Positions 54,455 to 63,719 are shown, numbered from the stretch's first letter. The stretch: 64,000 nucleotides of DNA from Bacteroides luti (GCF_900128905.1 NZ_FQTV01000006.1:62001-126000), one strand, 5' to 3'. Translations and numbers: made by a program. Notes: generated by a model from the sequence alone, not told the origin.

Positions 54455-55537
54455 TTAGTAAGCAAGAACATTCCACAAAGATTTAATTTTTGCTTCCGGA
54501 TCCCATTTACCTCCAAATGTCCAGCGGGCATTAATTTCTTCTGGTTTGGGCGATCCTTTGGCTTCTTCAAGATTATTTTTCATCCATGCAAAGTTCCCAC
54601 CTTCACGTTTTATGTTATACATATAAACCCGTTTTCCCCAAGGACATGTATCAAGTACCTTGTCTGAATAAGCATATCCAATAGGATTATCAATAATCTT
54701 GTTGGTCATAGTACAATTCAGCAAGAAGAATTGAGAGTCGTGATGATAACGGCCAAGGGTGACAGGACTTTTAGAATCAAAATGTGAATCAGTTATAACA
54801 AGTTTCTTGTCATAATCACCACGTCCGTCATGCCAGATTAAAGCGCGTCCATCTCCATAGAATGTACAACGAGTGGCATAACACCAACCACGTGGGCAAA
54901 GAAAATCTACCCCGGGACATCTTAAATTGAGATCGGCATGGTAATACATTCCATCCTCCGAAGCCCATAATGATAAAGCATCATTTCCATCTGCCCATAC
55001 ATTGCAGTTTATAATGATTGTACGAGTGGCACGTCCAAAAATTGACATCTGATGTGAAGTCGTAGCTTCTACTGTACTACCATAATTGTTGTAAACAGTC
55101 AAACCACTTATTATACAATCGTCTGCACCTTTCTGCAAAACAATCACCCCATTACCCACAGGCTGCCCTTTATATTCATGAATCTTTCGTTTGCTTGAAA
55201 GTTCGGCATATACTAACCGGGTCTTTTCCCTATCTTCTCCTAGAAGTACGATATTTGGTCGGTCAATAATAACTTTTTCATTGTATGTTCCGCTCTTTAT
55301 CAGTATAATATAAGGCTCCGTGGGTTGTTGAGGAGCAGCTTCAATAGCAGCCTGTATGCTTTCTCCATTAGAAACAATTGCATTATAGAGTTTTGAATGG
55401 GGAGCACTATTTGAATTGGCAGTGGTTGTTATATTAGCTCCGGTTCTACCATTCTCTATAGCTTTGGACATTACAACTTGTGCTGAACCAAATACCGCAT
55501 AAAATGAAAGGGCAATGAACAATACTATTTTTTTCAT
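54455..55537 (-). CDS. Pectin methylesterase-like protein (CE8)
   Basis: 360 residues with signal peptide (MKKIVLFIALSFYAVFGSAQ). The beta-helix motifs are IKSGTYNEKVIIDRPNIVLL, VDFLCPRGWCYATRCTFYGD and GRYHHDSQFFLLNC, which stand in for the classical GxYxE, DFxFG and LGRPW. Departure from the classic residues means a divergent CE8 or another ester-cleaving beta-helix. Last of three (-) genes for pectin breakdown. Confidence 0.78.
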   Translation of the reverse strand: MKKIVLFIALSFYAVFGSAQVVMSKAIENGRTGANITTTANSNSAPHSKLYNAIVSNGESIQAAIEAAPQQPTEPYIILIKSGTYNEKVIIDRPNIVLLGEDREKTRLVYAELSSKRKIHEYKGQPVGNGVIVLQKGADDCIISGLTVYNNYGSTVEATTSHQMSIFGRATRTIIINCNVWADGNDALSLWASEDGMYYHADLNLRCPGVDFLCPRGWCYATRCTFYGDGRALIWHDGRGDYDKKLVITDSHFDSKSPVTLGRYHHDSQFFLLNCTMTNKIIDNPIGYAYSDKVLDTCPWGKRVYMYNIKREGGNFAWMKNNLEEAKGSPKPEEINARWTFGGKWDPEAKIKSLWNVLAY

Positions 55538-55579
55538 TTGGAGTTATACTTATTATTTATTTTTTGACTGAAAGATAAC

Positions 55580-56677
55580 TTACATATACTTCTTTTTCCA
55601 TTTTTCATATTGCTTGTAGAGGCTTGCCGGTGCACTATTATACCAACTGTAACCATTGCGTCTTTCGTGACCTACTTCTGCCAATGTTTTAACTGGCACA
55701 CCGTTTCGGTCGCAAAACAGAGGCTTTCCTTGCTCTAAGTCATAATCGCGAGCCCATATTGGTTCGGCTTTTTCGTCATTTACCACACGTGTATCCGACT
55801 TGCCGTTTTCGTTAGTGAAACGTTCTACCCTGATACCAGTCAGTTTATGAGCTTCGAACCATTTCATAGCTCCGTTAACGGCAGCTTTAATCCGTTTGTC
55901 GGGATTGGGAAGTTCCATCAACAGGCGCACCAATGAAGCGCTTTCTGCCGAACAGAAAGAAGCCAATTCATAAGCACGGGCAGAAGTGGGTTTTAAAGTC
56001 TTGTAATCGTGCTGCTGGCACCATACAGTTGGTTCGCCGTTTACAATAATTTGTGTGTTGAGTATACATTCTATTCCCTTATCAAAAGCTTTTGTTAAAC
56101 GAACTTTCATTGCATCATCCACCAATGAATCAAACGGTGCCACGCCGTTGCGCAGGTTGCGGATAACCATTAAAGTCTGCACCATTGCATTGTCGTTATA
56201 AGTAATCTGTACCTGGTATCCATGATTCTCAGGCCAGAATTGTGGCCAGCCACCATTATTGTACTGTCCACTGAGCAAAAACTCCACACCTTGCAAGAAT
56301 GCTTTTTTGTAGCGTTCTTCCGGTTGTTGTTTGTAAAGTCTGGCCAGATAAGTCATTTCCAGAATAGTTGCATCGTTGTCGGTCGTAGAGTCATTGCGTT
56401 TCTTCTTGTCGCTCAACACAACATCCAGTTCGTCGCCAAGCGGACGATGAATTGGAAGATTCTTAGGCCATCCACCTGTTTCCCGTTGATATGCTAATAC
56501 GTTATCAGCAATTCGTTTTGCTTCTTCTGTCTTGAAGAAAGCATCCGGGCTTCCCCTTACAATTCTTTTCCACTCTCTTGATGAGTATTCATAATCTTTT
56601 GGGTTGAGTTGTTGCTGTGCAAATAGAGGCACTGCCATCGTCATTATTAAGATGATACAAATAAAATGTTTTTTCAT
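55580..56677 (-). CDS. Pectate lyase, PL10 family
   Basis: 365 residues with signal peptide (IILIMTMAVPLFAQQ). Typical PL10 blocks are NVLAYQRETGGWPKNLPIHR, NNGGWPQFWPENHGYQVQIT with YNDNAM, and TPTVWCQQHD-like text (EPTVWCQQHDYKTLKPTSAR). It cleaves polygalacturonate by beta-elimination in the periplasm or outside. Between the PL1 and CE8 genes, 43 bp and 37 bp from its neighbours. Confidence 0.88.
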   Translation of the reverse strand: MKKHFICIILIMTMAVPLFAQQQLNPKDYEYSSREWKRIVRGSPDAFFKTEEAKRIADNVLAYQRETGGWPKNLPIHRPLGDELDVVLSDKKKRNDSTTDNDATILEMTYLARLYKQQPEERYKKAFLQGVEFLLSGQYNNGGWPQFWPENHGYQVQITYNDNAMVQTLMVIRNLRNGVAPFDSLVDDAMKVRLTKAFDKGIECILNTQIIVNGEPTVWCQQHDYKTLKPTSARAYELASFCSAESASLVRLLMELPNPDKRIKAAVNGAMKWFEAHKLTGIRVERFTNENGKSDTRVVNDEKAEPIWARDYDLEQGKPLFCDRNGVPVKTLAEVGHERRNGYSWYNSAPASLYKQYEKWKKKYM

Positions 56678-56714
56678 GATTTTATTAATTTAATGTTTTT
56701 CTGCCCGTTGATAG

Positions 56715-59414
56715 TTATTTTATTACTATTTTCTTTGTTACCGTTTTGTCGTTCAGCTTCTTTATGATGTAAATACCGGGAGCAAGGTTAGATATATCAG
56801 TGCTGCTGACATTTGAGCGAACTTTTATTCCGGAAACGTTATAGATATCGCTTGCGGTCGAAGCGTTGTCGGTCTGAACGTTATTGATGCCAGTCGCTTC
56901 ACTCGATACATAGAAGTTGAAGTTACGTGTCAGCGAACCTACATTGTCATCATCTGTTGCCTTTACCTTTATGCTCAGGAAACCGGTAAACGATGTTGCA
57001 GGGGTGAATGTACAGATTCCTTCGTTGCTATCGTAGGACATATCCGAACTTCCGATAATTTCGAATGAAGGATTGTTGTCGTAGCCTGCGAAATATTCTT
57101 TCAAGTTTATGCTTATGCTTTTATTAATAGTGAAGTGAGGCTCTGCCAGCCAGTTAAGATAATCTTCCAGAACGGTGTAACCATCTTTATCCGGATCGGC
57201 ATTATTGTCAGCTTCAGCAGGATTCAGTCCTTTCGCCTTTTCCCACCAATCCGGCATACCGTCATTGTCGGTGTCGAAATCGCTTGCTCTGTGTGCTTCA
57301 TTGATGTTGATGCCGTTGAAGCCTTCACAATTTTCATCTTCTTCAGAGTCGATAAGACCTTTCTTCCCCGATCTGCTACCTACGGTTGTGGTGATACCTT
57401 TAAGAGTTTCGTTCACCATACGTATGTCGTGGTTGTCGAGCATTGGCATATTGCAGCCTACGTCGGACAATACATTTTTGTAAGCAGCATCAGCTGTCTC
57501 GATGGTGGCGTATGATTCAAAGAATGGCTTGTCAAGGAATACAGTCCAGTTCAACACCTGCCCGTTTGATAGAGTATATTTATAAGTATCATTAAGTTTG
57601 TCCTGAGTCTTACTTCCGTCAAGATTTTCACGGATATTTCCATTCACGTAATAACTCTGTGAGCCGGTGCCAGTACCTTCGAGTTGTGCGTTGAGTAGTT
57701 GCAGCATCTTTGTAGATGGTCCCATTTTGTAGTAGTTGCCTACAAAGTTTCCCTCGTGAGTTCCACCGTCTGTAGCACGTCCACACCAGTTGTAGCACAC
57801 GTTATTGAATACGTCGTGGTGACCAGCATATGCGCCGCTTCCGTCCAGAGCGCCAGAGAGACTCCAGTTTCTGCCTTCGTTGTGAGCCAGCAGATTGTGA
57901 TGGTATGATCCGGTGTCTCCACCTATCGTACCCGCATAACCATGCGCTGTACCTGAAGGGTAGTTAGGATGGTTGGCAACGTTCAATGCTTCTGATATCA
58001 TGGTGCGCTGCAATGTAACGTTCTTTGCATTACGACTACTGAAAGCTTCGTCTATAGTCCAGCTTATGGAACAATGGTCCATGATAGCGTGATTGTTTCC
58101 GGCCATTCCCAGTCCGTCGCATCCAGTCTCGGATGTTGCAGCATCATGACCGAGAAACATGTGCAGGAAGCGGGTGATGCCTTCGGACGCCATGCCGAAC
58201 GGGCACGAGCGGAACATGATTCCGTTGCCAGGGGCAGTTTGTCCTGCAATGGTGACATAGGGGTCGCTACAGGTAAGGCGGCTTTTTAACTGGATAGTTC
58301 CGCCAACATCGAACACGATGGTACGTGGTCCGCTTACTTTACTAATCCCATAACGGAAAGTTCCAGGTTGTGGTGCCAACGCATCGTCAGCAAGCGATGT
58401 TACATGATAAACCGTGCCGCCTCTTCCTCCGGTGGCATAGCGGCCATAGCCCTCTGCACCAGGAAAAGCAAGATGTCGCGGACGGAATGACCATGTCTCG
58501 CCTTTATATGTGTTTCCTGTTGCGTCTTCCTCATCTACTCGCCAATAGTACGTGTTCAGTGAATACGCATCTTTCATTACATAGAACGTATCTGTTTGGA
58601 TAGCAATTTCGCTCATAGCACCTTCGGATGTTCCCATATAGAGATGGTGTTTCACTGCTGTTACTGCAGGTGACCACTTCAGCGTGTATGTACCATTGTC
58701 GGCATCGGTGTGCATATCACGATTGTCCGGGGTTGGATTCAATGCCGTTGTTAGTGGATTAGGCTCGTCCAGAATGATGGCATTGACAAACACTGTGGTT
58801 GTGAAATATTGAGCGGTATAGTTCACCGATGGGTCGGGAACAGTGCGGTAAGATATAACCACATCCTTGCCAGTCTCTGCGTTGAACGTAATATACGACT
58901 GTCCACTATTTGAAGGTTTCTGTGCTCTGTTGGTCTGTAGCACTCCTGAAACCATTTTCACATTGTCCACATATACATCTACTGGCGGAGCTGTGAATCC
59001 GTCGGTGTTGTTGTGGTATGCAAGAATGGAATGTTTGCCTGCCGTGAGGCCGCTGATTGTGACGGTGAGTTCTGCCGAACCTGACTGCAGCTGCGGTGTG
59101 TTGTTGTCAACAAAGTCATATATGGCGATACCGTCTCCTATAAGTTTTGAATATTTGCTTACTCCGTCTTTCCACCAGTTGGCTTTCAATATTTTGCCCG
59201 CCGAGTTAGGGCCGTTGGCAACAACGATTTTTAATCCGCTTGTTTCGTCTATTACCAGAGTGTCTTTTACTCCTGTAGTAATGGCCCACGGAGTGAAGCC
59301 GTTTTCGGTAACTTGTTCCGGCTGTCTGCCTGGCAGATTGAAGTCAATCTTTTGTGCAGTGGCATTTAAGGCGAAAGCCAATGTGAAGCACGATAAAAGT
59401 AATGTTTTTTTCAT
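56715..59414 (-). CDS. Multidomain pectate lyase (PL1) with T9SS-type C-terminal sorting domain
   Basis: 899 residues. Signal peptide 1-20; a beta-sandwich, probably carbohydrate-binding, at about 22-210; an FN3-like domain (YTLKWSPAVTAVKHHLYMGT) at about 230-310; the PL1 beta-helix at about 315-690 (FPGAEGYGRYATGGRGGTVY, HAIMDHCSISWTIDEAFSSR). A calcium-type DTDNDGMPDWWEKAKGLNP segment follows near 720, then a cadherin-like part. The end, SNLAPGIYIIKKLNDKTVTK plus KIVIK, matches type A T9SS sorting domains. First gene of the trio. Confidence 0.85.
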   Translation of the reverse strand: MKKTLLLSCFTLAFALNATAQKIDFNLPGRQPEQVTENGFTPWAITTGVKDTLVIDETSGLKIVVANGPNSAGKILKANWWKDGVSKYSKLIGDGIAIYDFVDNNTPQLQSGSAELTVTISGLTAGKHSILAYHNNTDGFTAPPVDVYVDNVKMVSGVLQTNRAQKPSNSGQSYITFNAETGKDVVISYRTVPDPSVNYTAQYFTTTVFVNAIILDEPNPLTTALNPTPDNRDMHTDADNGTYTLKWSPAVTAVKHHLYMGTSEGAMSEIAIQTDTFYVMKDAYSLNTYYWRVDEEDATGNTYKGETWSFRPRHLAFPGAEGYGRYATGGRGGTVYHVTSLADDALAPQPGTFRYGISKVSGPRTIVFDVGGTIQLKSRLTCSDPYVTIAGQTAPGNGIMFRSCPFGMASEGITRFLHMFLGHDAATSETGCDGLGMAGNNHAIMDHCSISWTIDEAFSSRNAKNVTLQRTMISEALNVANHPNYPSGTAHGYAGTIGGDTGSYHHNLLAHNEGRNWSLSGALDGSGAYAGHHDVFNNVCYNWCGRATDGGTHEGNFVGNYYKMGPSTKMLQLLNAQLEGTGTGSQSYYVNGNIRENLDGSKTQDKLNDTYKYTLSNGQVLNWTVFLDKPFFESYATIETADAAYKNVLSDVGCNMPMLDNHDIRMVNETLKGITTTVGSRSGKKGLIDSEEDENCEGFNGININEAHRASDFDTDNDGMPDWWEKAKGLNPAEADNNADPDKDGYTVLEDYLNWLAEPHFTINKSISINLKEYFAGYDNNPSFEIIGSSDMSYDSNEGICTFTPATSFTGFLSIKVKATDDDNVGSLTRNFNFYVSSEATGINNVQTDNASTASDIYNVSGIKVRSNVSSTDISNLAPGIYIIKKLNDKTVTKKIVIK

Positions 59415-59623
59415 GTCTTTCTTGTTAAGGTTATTTCTTACATAAACGAAATGAAATATGAAATGTACTCAAATCTGATAATGAGAATCATATTAACTTT
59501 AGCATTTCGTTTTTACGTTTCGCAATGAAACAAAATAAGCTGTTTTTAAAACTTAGGAAGTTCATTATTTGGCGTTTTTTTAGTAATTTTTGGTAGGGGA
59601 GAACATTTTGTTCTATAAAACTC

Positions 59624-59631
59624 TATCTTTG
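59624..59631 (+). promoter_or_regulatory. -7 box for rnhB
   Basis: TATCTTTG, 20 bp before the rnhB ATG. Confidence 0.6.
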
Positions 59632-59651
59632 TTCCACATAAATTAGAAATT

Positions 59652-60254
59652 ATGCTATTACCATATCTCAATAAAGACCTTATAGAAGCTGGATGTGATG
59701 AGGCTGGACGCGGTTGCCTGGCAGGTTCAGTCTTTGCCGCTGCCGTAATTCTTCCTCACGATTTTAAGAACGAATTGCTGAATGACTCCAAACAGCTCAC
59801 AGAAAAGCAACGATATGCCCTTCGTGAAGTTATTGAAATGGAAGCAGTGACATGGGCAGTGGGTATTGTTACACCCGAAGAAATTGATAAAATCAATATT
59901 CTCAATGCTTCAATTCTTGCCATGCACCGCGCGGTAGATCAACTTAAAGCTATCCCTGAACATCTGCTTATTGACGGAAACCGATTCAAAAAGTATAAAG
60001 AAATACCTCACACCACAGTTGTGAAAGGTGATGGTAAATACCTGTCTATAGCAGCAGCCTCCATTCTGGCAAAGACCTATAGGGACGATTATATGAACTG
60101 TCTGCACGAAGAATTCCCTGTATATGATTGGGATCACAATAAAGGCTACCCCACAAAGAAACACCGTGCGGCAATAGCTCTTCACGGCACAACTCCTTAT
60201 CACAGAATGACTTTCAATTTACTGGGCGACGGACAATTATCACTCAACTTCTGA
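59652..60254 (+). CDS. rnhB: Ribonuclease HII
   Basis: A 200-residue enzyme with the catalytic DE pair in [20 protein letters not shown], Asp in [13 protein letters not shown], and [15 protein letters not shown]. It removes misincorporated ribonucleotides and RNA from hybrids. Monocistronic, divergent from the pectin genes. The window therefore carries both RNase H types. Confidence 0.96.
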   Translation: MLLPYLNKDLIEAGCDEAGRGCLAGSVFAAAVILPHDFKNELLNDSKQLTEKQRYALREVIEMEAVTWAVGIVTPEEIDKINILNASILAMHRAVDQLKAIPEHLLIDGNRFKKYKEIPHTTVVKGDGKYLSIAAASILAKTYRDDYMNCLHEEFPVYDWDHNKGYPTKKHRAAIALHGTTPYHRMTFNLLGDGQLSLNF

Positions 60255-60330
60255 TAAGAAAACATCTTTATTAAGGTGTTTAATAAATATCCCGCTCTAA
60301 ACTAATAAAAACAAAAGGTTACCTTTTTCC

Positions 60331-60406
60331 AATCATGTACATGTTTGAGTTCAATCTTGTACATGATTGGCTCCGAACATGTACATGTTTGCTTCAACCT
60401 CCCGCC
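60331..60406. repeat. GTACATG palindromes at exact 22-nt steps (array 4)
   Basis: GTAC starts at 60337, 60359 and 60381, two steps of exactly 22 nt. The copies read CATGTACATG, TTGTACATG and CATGTACATG. A CCTCCCGCC at 60398-60406 is the reverse complement of GGCGGGAGG beside array 1, so both arrays have the same 9-mer on the same relative side. Confidence 0.8.
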
Positions 60407-60536
60407 AATAAATGATTAATGTCTGCTGAGAACTGCATTAGTTTGATTGCGGTTAATCATTAATATTTTCTTTAGTCACCTGAATTCATTTCTATTATTT
60501 TGTAAAGTGTTGAATGATAGACTAATCCGTTTCGCT

Positions 60537-60675
60537 GGGGTGGAGAGGGTGGAGAGAAATTGTTCTTTTTTCGTTCTGAGAAATAAAATTTTGATAATTC
60601 TGCATTTTGCGGAATTCTCAAAATTAATTTTCTGGAAACCGAAAACACTCTTTTTTACTCCACCCTGTCCACCCC
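60537..60675. repeat. 139-bp palindromic element A
   Basis: Ends: GGGGTGGAGAGGGTGGAG (60537-60554) and CTCCACCCTGTCCACCCC (60658-60675), complementary at 17 of 18 positions. The exact midpoint lies in TTCTGCATTTTGCGGAA, itself a hairpin, so the whole unit is a long imperfect palindrome. Each end is a 9-bp direct repeat (GGTGGAGAG twice). The interior is clearly homologous to element B. Confidence 0.8.
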
Positions 60676-60730
60676 GATAGTCTTACTGTATTTTGCAATG
60701 CATTGAATAATAAGTATATATGTTTTTGCT

Positions 60731-60867
60731 GGTGGCAGCAGTGGCAGCAAAATAATACTTTTTCCGGTTCTGAAAATAAAAATCTGAGAATTCTGCAATT
60801 TGCAGTTTTTTCAAAAGTTTATTTCTGGAAAGGTAAAAATGGCTTTTTTCCTGCCACTGCTGCCACC
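60731..60867. repeat. 137-bp palindromic element B
   Basis: Ends: GGTGGCAGCAGTGGCAGC (60731-60748) and CCTGCCACTGCTGCCACC (60850-60867), complementary at 17 of 18 positions. The midpoint is CTGCAATTTGCAG, a perfect palindrome with one central base. Interior stretches such as TTCTGA...AATAAAA and AATTCTGCA...TTTGC are shared with element A. The outer stem sequence differs from A but remains paired. Confidence 0.8.
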
Positions 60868-60984
60868 AAATGAGAATCTATTATTGATTTATTAATAAGA
60901 TGGGATGTTGTCTTTGCTTAAATATTGATATACATGTTATATATGATTGGAGTTTTTATTTTAATTTAATTATTGAAACAATAA

Positions 60985-61018
60985 TAAATATTCAATACAA
61001 ATAGCTAAATTTGCCAGA
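60985..61018 (+). promoter_or_regulatory. Promoter-like leader shared with 20100-20135
   Basis: ATTCAATACAA at 60990 followed by TAAATTTGCCA at 61006, where TAAATTTG (61006-61013) fits TAnnTTTG. It precedes the lipoprotein island. Confidence 0.45.
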
Positions 61019-61143
61019 TGTGATATTATTTACTTAAAAGAATGCCTTAGAGCGTCTTATTATTGTTAGGTCGATCAGGCGTTTCTCTTTTTTTATAATG
61101 CTATGAGTAAATAGATGTGATAATATTTGCAAAGGTTGAACTT

Positions 61144-61698
61144 ATGAAAATTTCCAAATTAATGTTTATGTTTTGCTGTTGCATATTTGCCATAATTTCA
61201 TGTAATAAAAAGCAGAATATATCTATTGATAATAATTTAATATTATTAATATCTAATGATGTTAGACCATCTTTATTTATGGGAATTCCATTTTATTGTC
61301 AAGGAGAAGGTGGTAAAATTATACGAATTGAATCCCGAGATTTGAGGATACTATATAATGAAGGAGCATTTGAAATGGATTATTTGTCTTTCTTAAGAAA
61401 AGTCTTAAATCAGCAAATAAAACTTCAATCTAATATAAGTGTTTATACTTTTAATATAGATAAAGATGTGGATAAAGAATATCAAAGTAAAAATCTTGCC
61501 GACTTTATGCATTTATATTGTAAGAGTTATGGAACGGGTGAATATGTTTTAAAAAAGGGTTTTACTGAGAATCAAAGAAATTCGATATTCTATTTTTTAT
61601 TTATCAACAACTATTTGTCTGTATTTGATGATTATTCCGGCTCTTTTAATATCTTTAGTGTATCTAAATATTCAAGATATCACGCAGTCGATAAATAA
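61144..61698 (+). CDS. Lipoprotein of unknown function
   Basis: 184 residues from the ATG at 61144; the frame opens earlier at a GTG (61117), but MKISKLMFMFCCCIFAIISC is a proper lipoprotein signal. The mature part is rich in Asn, Lys, Tyr and Ser with no motif that I recognise. First gene of the second accessory island. Confidence 0.6.
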   Translation: MKISKLMFMFCCCIFAIISCNKKQNISIDNNLILLISNDVRPSLFMGIPFYCQGEGGKIIRIESRDLRILYNEGAFEMDYLSFLRKVLNQQIKLQSNISVYTFNIDKDVDKEYQSKNLADFMHLYCKSYGTGEYVLKKGFTENQRNSIFYFLFINNYLSVFDDYSGSFNIFSVSKYSRYHAVDK

Positions 61699-61768
61699 CT
61701 AATTGTAAATTATGGATAATCAGTCAATGCTAATTAAGGATATTTATACTCCAACCAGATATTGAATT

Positions 61769-61939
61769 ATGCTAATGAAAAATATATTGGTGTTTTTATA
61801 TGTAATTGGATTCCTTAAGTTAGTGTCCTCTTTCTTTTTTGAAGAATATGTACCTTTATATTTGAGGACAGGTGTTTTTTCTGCTATCCTGGTGATTTTA
61901 ATTATTATTTTAGAATTAGTAAATCGGATTAAAAGATGA
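61769..61939 (+). CDS. 56-residue membrane protein, coupled to the next gene
   Basis: The frame reads MLMKNILVFLYVIGFLKLVS, then a short acidic turn (FEEYVPLY) and a second hydrophobic stretch (FSAILVILIIILELV) ending NRIKR. Two membrane segments. It shares ATGA with the following gene, which supports it as real despite its size. Function unknown. Confidence 0.55.
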   Translation: MLMKNILVFLYVIGFLKLVSSFFFEEYVPLYLRTGVFSAILVILIIILELVNRIKR

Positions 61940-62133
61940 AAATGAGATTATTGTATAATCTATATATTTATTTTAATATAATAGTATTTTATCTGTTTTG
62001 GGGATATTTTTCTGTTATGTTAGTTTTATATATCTTAAATGTGAAGATAAATATAATTTTATCATCGATATTCTTCCTTTTACTCGGCTTATGGTTAGGA
62101 ACTTGTTTGCCTGTTTGGATTAAGAACAATTGA
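61936..62133 (+). CDS. 65-residue membrane protein
   Basis: Two hydrophobic segments (LYIYFNIIVFYLFWGYFSVM and ILSSIFFLLLGLWLGTCLPV) with a short turn. It starts inside the stop of the previous small membrane gene. The pair resembles small two-helix membrane proteins such as toxins, holin-like or immunity peptides, but no family could be assigned. Confidence 0.5.
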   Translation: MKMRLLYNLYIYFNIIVFYLFWGYFSVMLVLYILNVKINIILSSIFFLLLGLWLGTCLPVWIKNN

Positions 62134-62226
62134 AAAAAATGATATTCAAATAACATATGTATAAACGAGAAGAAGGGCATAATTATTTATTGGGGGTTAA
62201 TTGGGTGATTTGAAAGAAATATATGT

Positions 62227-62961
62227 ATGTTGATAAAGATAAATAGATATTATTTAGTTCTGATAATTGTTTTACTGACTTTTAGTTGTACTAAGAAGCA
62301 AAAGCAATTTATTTCAGATTCAATCAATGTATCCCAAAGACTTGGATTTTCAGAGAAGAAATTGTTTGTGAAATCTCAATTAAAAGAATCATTTACTTGG
62401 GAGAATAATTTCTGTTATTCTCAATTAGATCTATTTGAAGATTCAACATTCTTTAAACGGGCCGGATGTGAAGCTCGACTGTACTTTTCAATAGGAAAAT
62501 GGAAAATCAAAAAAGATTCTTTAATCTTAAGCTATACGCCAGTAGAGAAATTAAACATGGTTCTAAAATATTCACTGAAAGGGAATAAAAGTCAGTTTTT
62601 TGTACTTAAAACTCTGAACCAAAACAATGAACCAATAGAGAACTTAGAAGTTGTAGGTTTTAAAAAAGACATACCTGTTAAGGCAGCTTTAAAATATGGC
62701 ATTCTCTTAACCGACAAAGAAGGAGAAATTAAGTTTAAAAAAGCAGATTTTGATAGCGTTTCTATTTATGGTTTTAAGGATATAACAAATAGAATTTTAA
62801 CCTTTAAAAATACTGCGTTACCAGATAGTCTGAATTTAACCTTGTTTTTTAATAGTAGAAACTTTTGCCAACGTCCTACATATGAATATTATAAGGATAG
62901 GTCTGTATTGCTTATTAAGAATGGTCAATTGATATCGGTTCGGCAAAAAAAAATACGATGA
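62227..62961 (+). CDS. Lipoprotein of unknown function
   Basis: 244 residues with lipoprotein signal YYLVLIIVLLTFSC (Cys near 21). A beta-rich pattern (YFSIGKWKIKKDSLILSYTP) and a later segment (ILLTDKEGEIKFKKADFDSV) look like a small sandwich domain resembling the carboxypeptidase-regulatory fold. It ends in an ATGA overlap with the next gene. Confidence 0.6.
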   Translation: MLIKINRYYLVLIIVLLTFSCTKKQKQFISDSINVSQRLGFSEKKLFVKSQLKESFTWENNFCYSQLDLFEDSTFFKRAGCEARLYFSIGKWKIKKDSLILSYTPVEKLNMVLKYSLKGNKSQFFVLKTLNQNNEPIENLEVVGFKKDIPVKAALKYGILLTDKEGEIKFKKADFDSVSIYGFKDITNRILTFKNTALPDSLNLTLFFNSRNFCQRPTYEYYKDRSVLLIKNGQLISVRQKKIR

Positions 62962-63719
62962 AAGTGATAAAATGTTTATATCTACTACTTATTATGGTAT
63001 TAACAAGTTGCAATCCCCATAAATCCCAATTATCGGATGGTTATGTTTTATATCAAACATTTGATGAATATTCCATGAAAGGAGTGAATAGTAATGATGA
63101 GAAACCTCAAAAACCTTATGTTGCAATCATAAAAAACGATAGTGCCATAACTGTAAGAATATGTTATAGTAATGGTAAAGAGAAAGATAAATATATTTAT
63201 TATCAAAACAAAGGTGGATATTGGTATAGTATAATTAAGGATCAGGTAGATCCTAAACTCTATTTTACAACATTATGTGATACTGTTCCTTTTTATACTG
63301 AGAGATATTTTTATAATGATACAATTATGGAGTATTCTTATTATCTTAGAAATGGACATAAGAAGTCTTTAGAACAACTTGTTTTTAAGACAAGAAATAG
63401 TATGGTAGAATTTAATTTATCAACAACTTTTCGAATAAGACAGAATAAAAAATTCGAAGATCTGAAACATGAAATAATTGATTATAAGGAAAAGTATCCT
63501 TATGATGATCGTGAACTTGCACATAGAGATAAAAATTATATATTTTACAAAAAGGTTTTGCAAGGTGATTCGATTTTTTTATATGAGAATGATGGCAAAA
63601 TGAATTATAAACTAGGTTGTTTGAAGGATATTAGAATATGCAATAGCTTAGGTGAATTTGATCCGAATAAAAGTGAAAATATTGCGCTTGTAAAAAATAT
63701 GAGAGTGATCTGTAAATAA
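62958..63719 (+). CDS. Lipoprotein of unknown function
   Basis: 253 residues with lipoprotein signal CLYLLLIMVLTSC. The mature protein is rich in Tyr and Lys (YIYYQNKGGYWYSIIKDQ) and without recognised motifs. Coupled to the upstream lipoprotein through ATGA, so they likely work together. Confidence 0.6.
   Translation: MKVIKCLYLLLIMVLTSCNPHKSQLSDGYVLYQTFDEYSMKGVNSNDEKPQKPYVAIIKNDSAITVRICYSNGKEKDKYIYYQNKGGYWYSIIKDQVDPKLYFTTLCDTVPFYTERYFYNDTIMEYSYYLRNGHKKSLEQLVFKTRNSMVEFNLSTTFRIRQNKKFEDLKHEIIDYKEKYPYDDRELAHRDKNYIFYKKVLQGDSIFLYENDGKMNYKLGCLKDIRICNSLGEFDPNKSENIALVKNMRVICK

Larger units (their letters stand above)
60255..61143. other. 889-bp non-coding region packed with repeats
   Basis: No gene. 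In order: a weak hairpin after rnhB (AAACATC / GGTGTTT, 60257-60279), array 4 of 22-nt steps (60337-60384), CCTCCCGCC at 60398, a stem AATGATTAA / TTAATCATT at 60411-60461, two paralogous palindromes (60537-60675 and 60731-60867), then a promoter-like leader near 60990. Confidence 0.7.

Noticed and set aside
57135..57515. A 126-codon plus-strand frame and others inside the PL1 gene
   Set aside because: They lie opposite conserved pectate lyase sequence and show no family features.
60447..60680. A 77-codon plus-strand frame
   Set aside because: It crosses palindromic element A and ends in its right arm; it is explained by the repeat.
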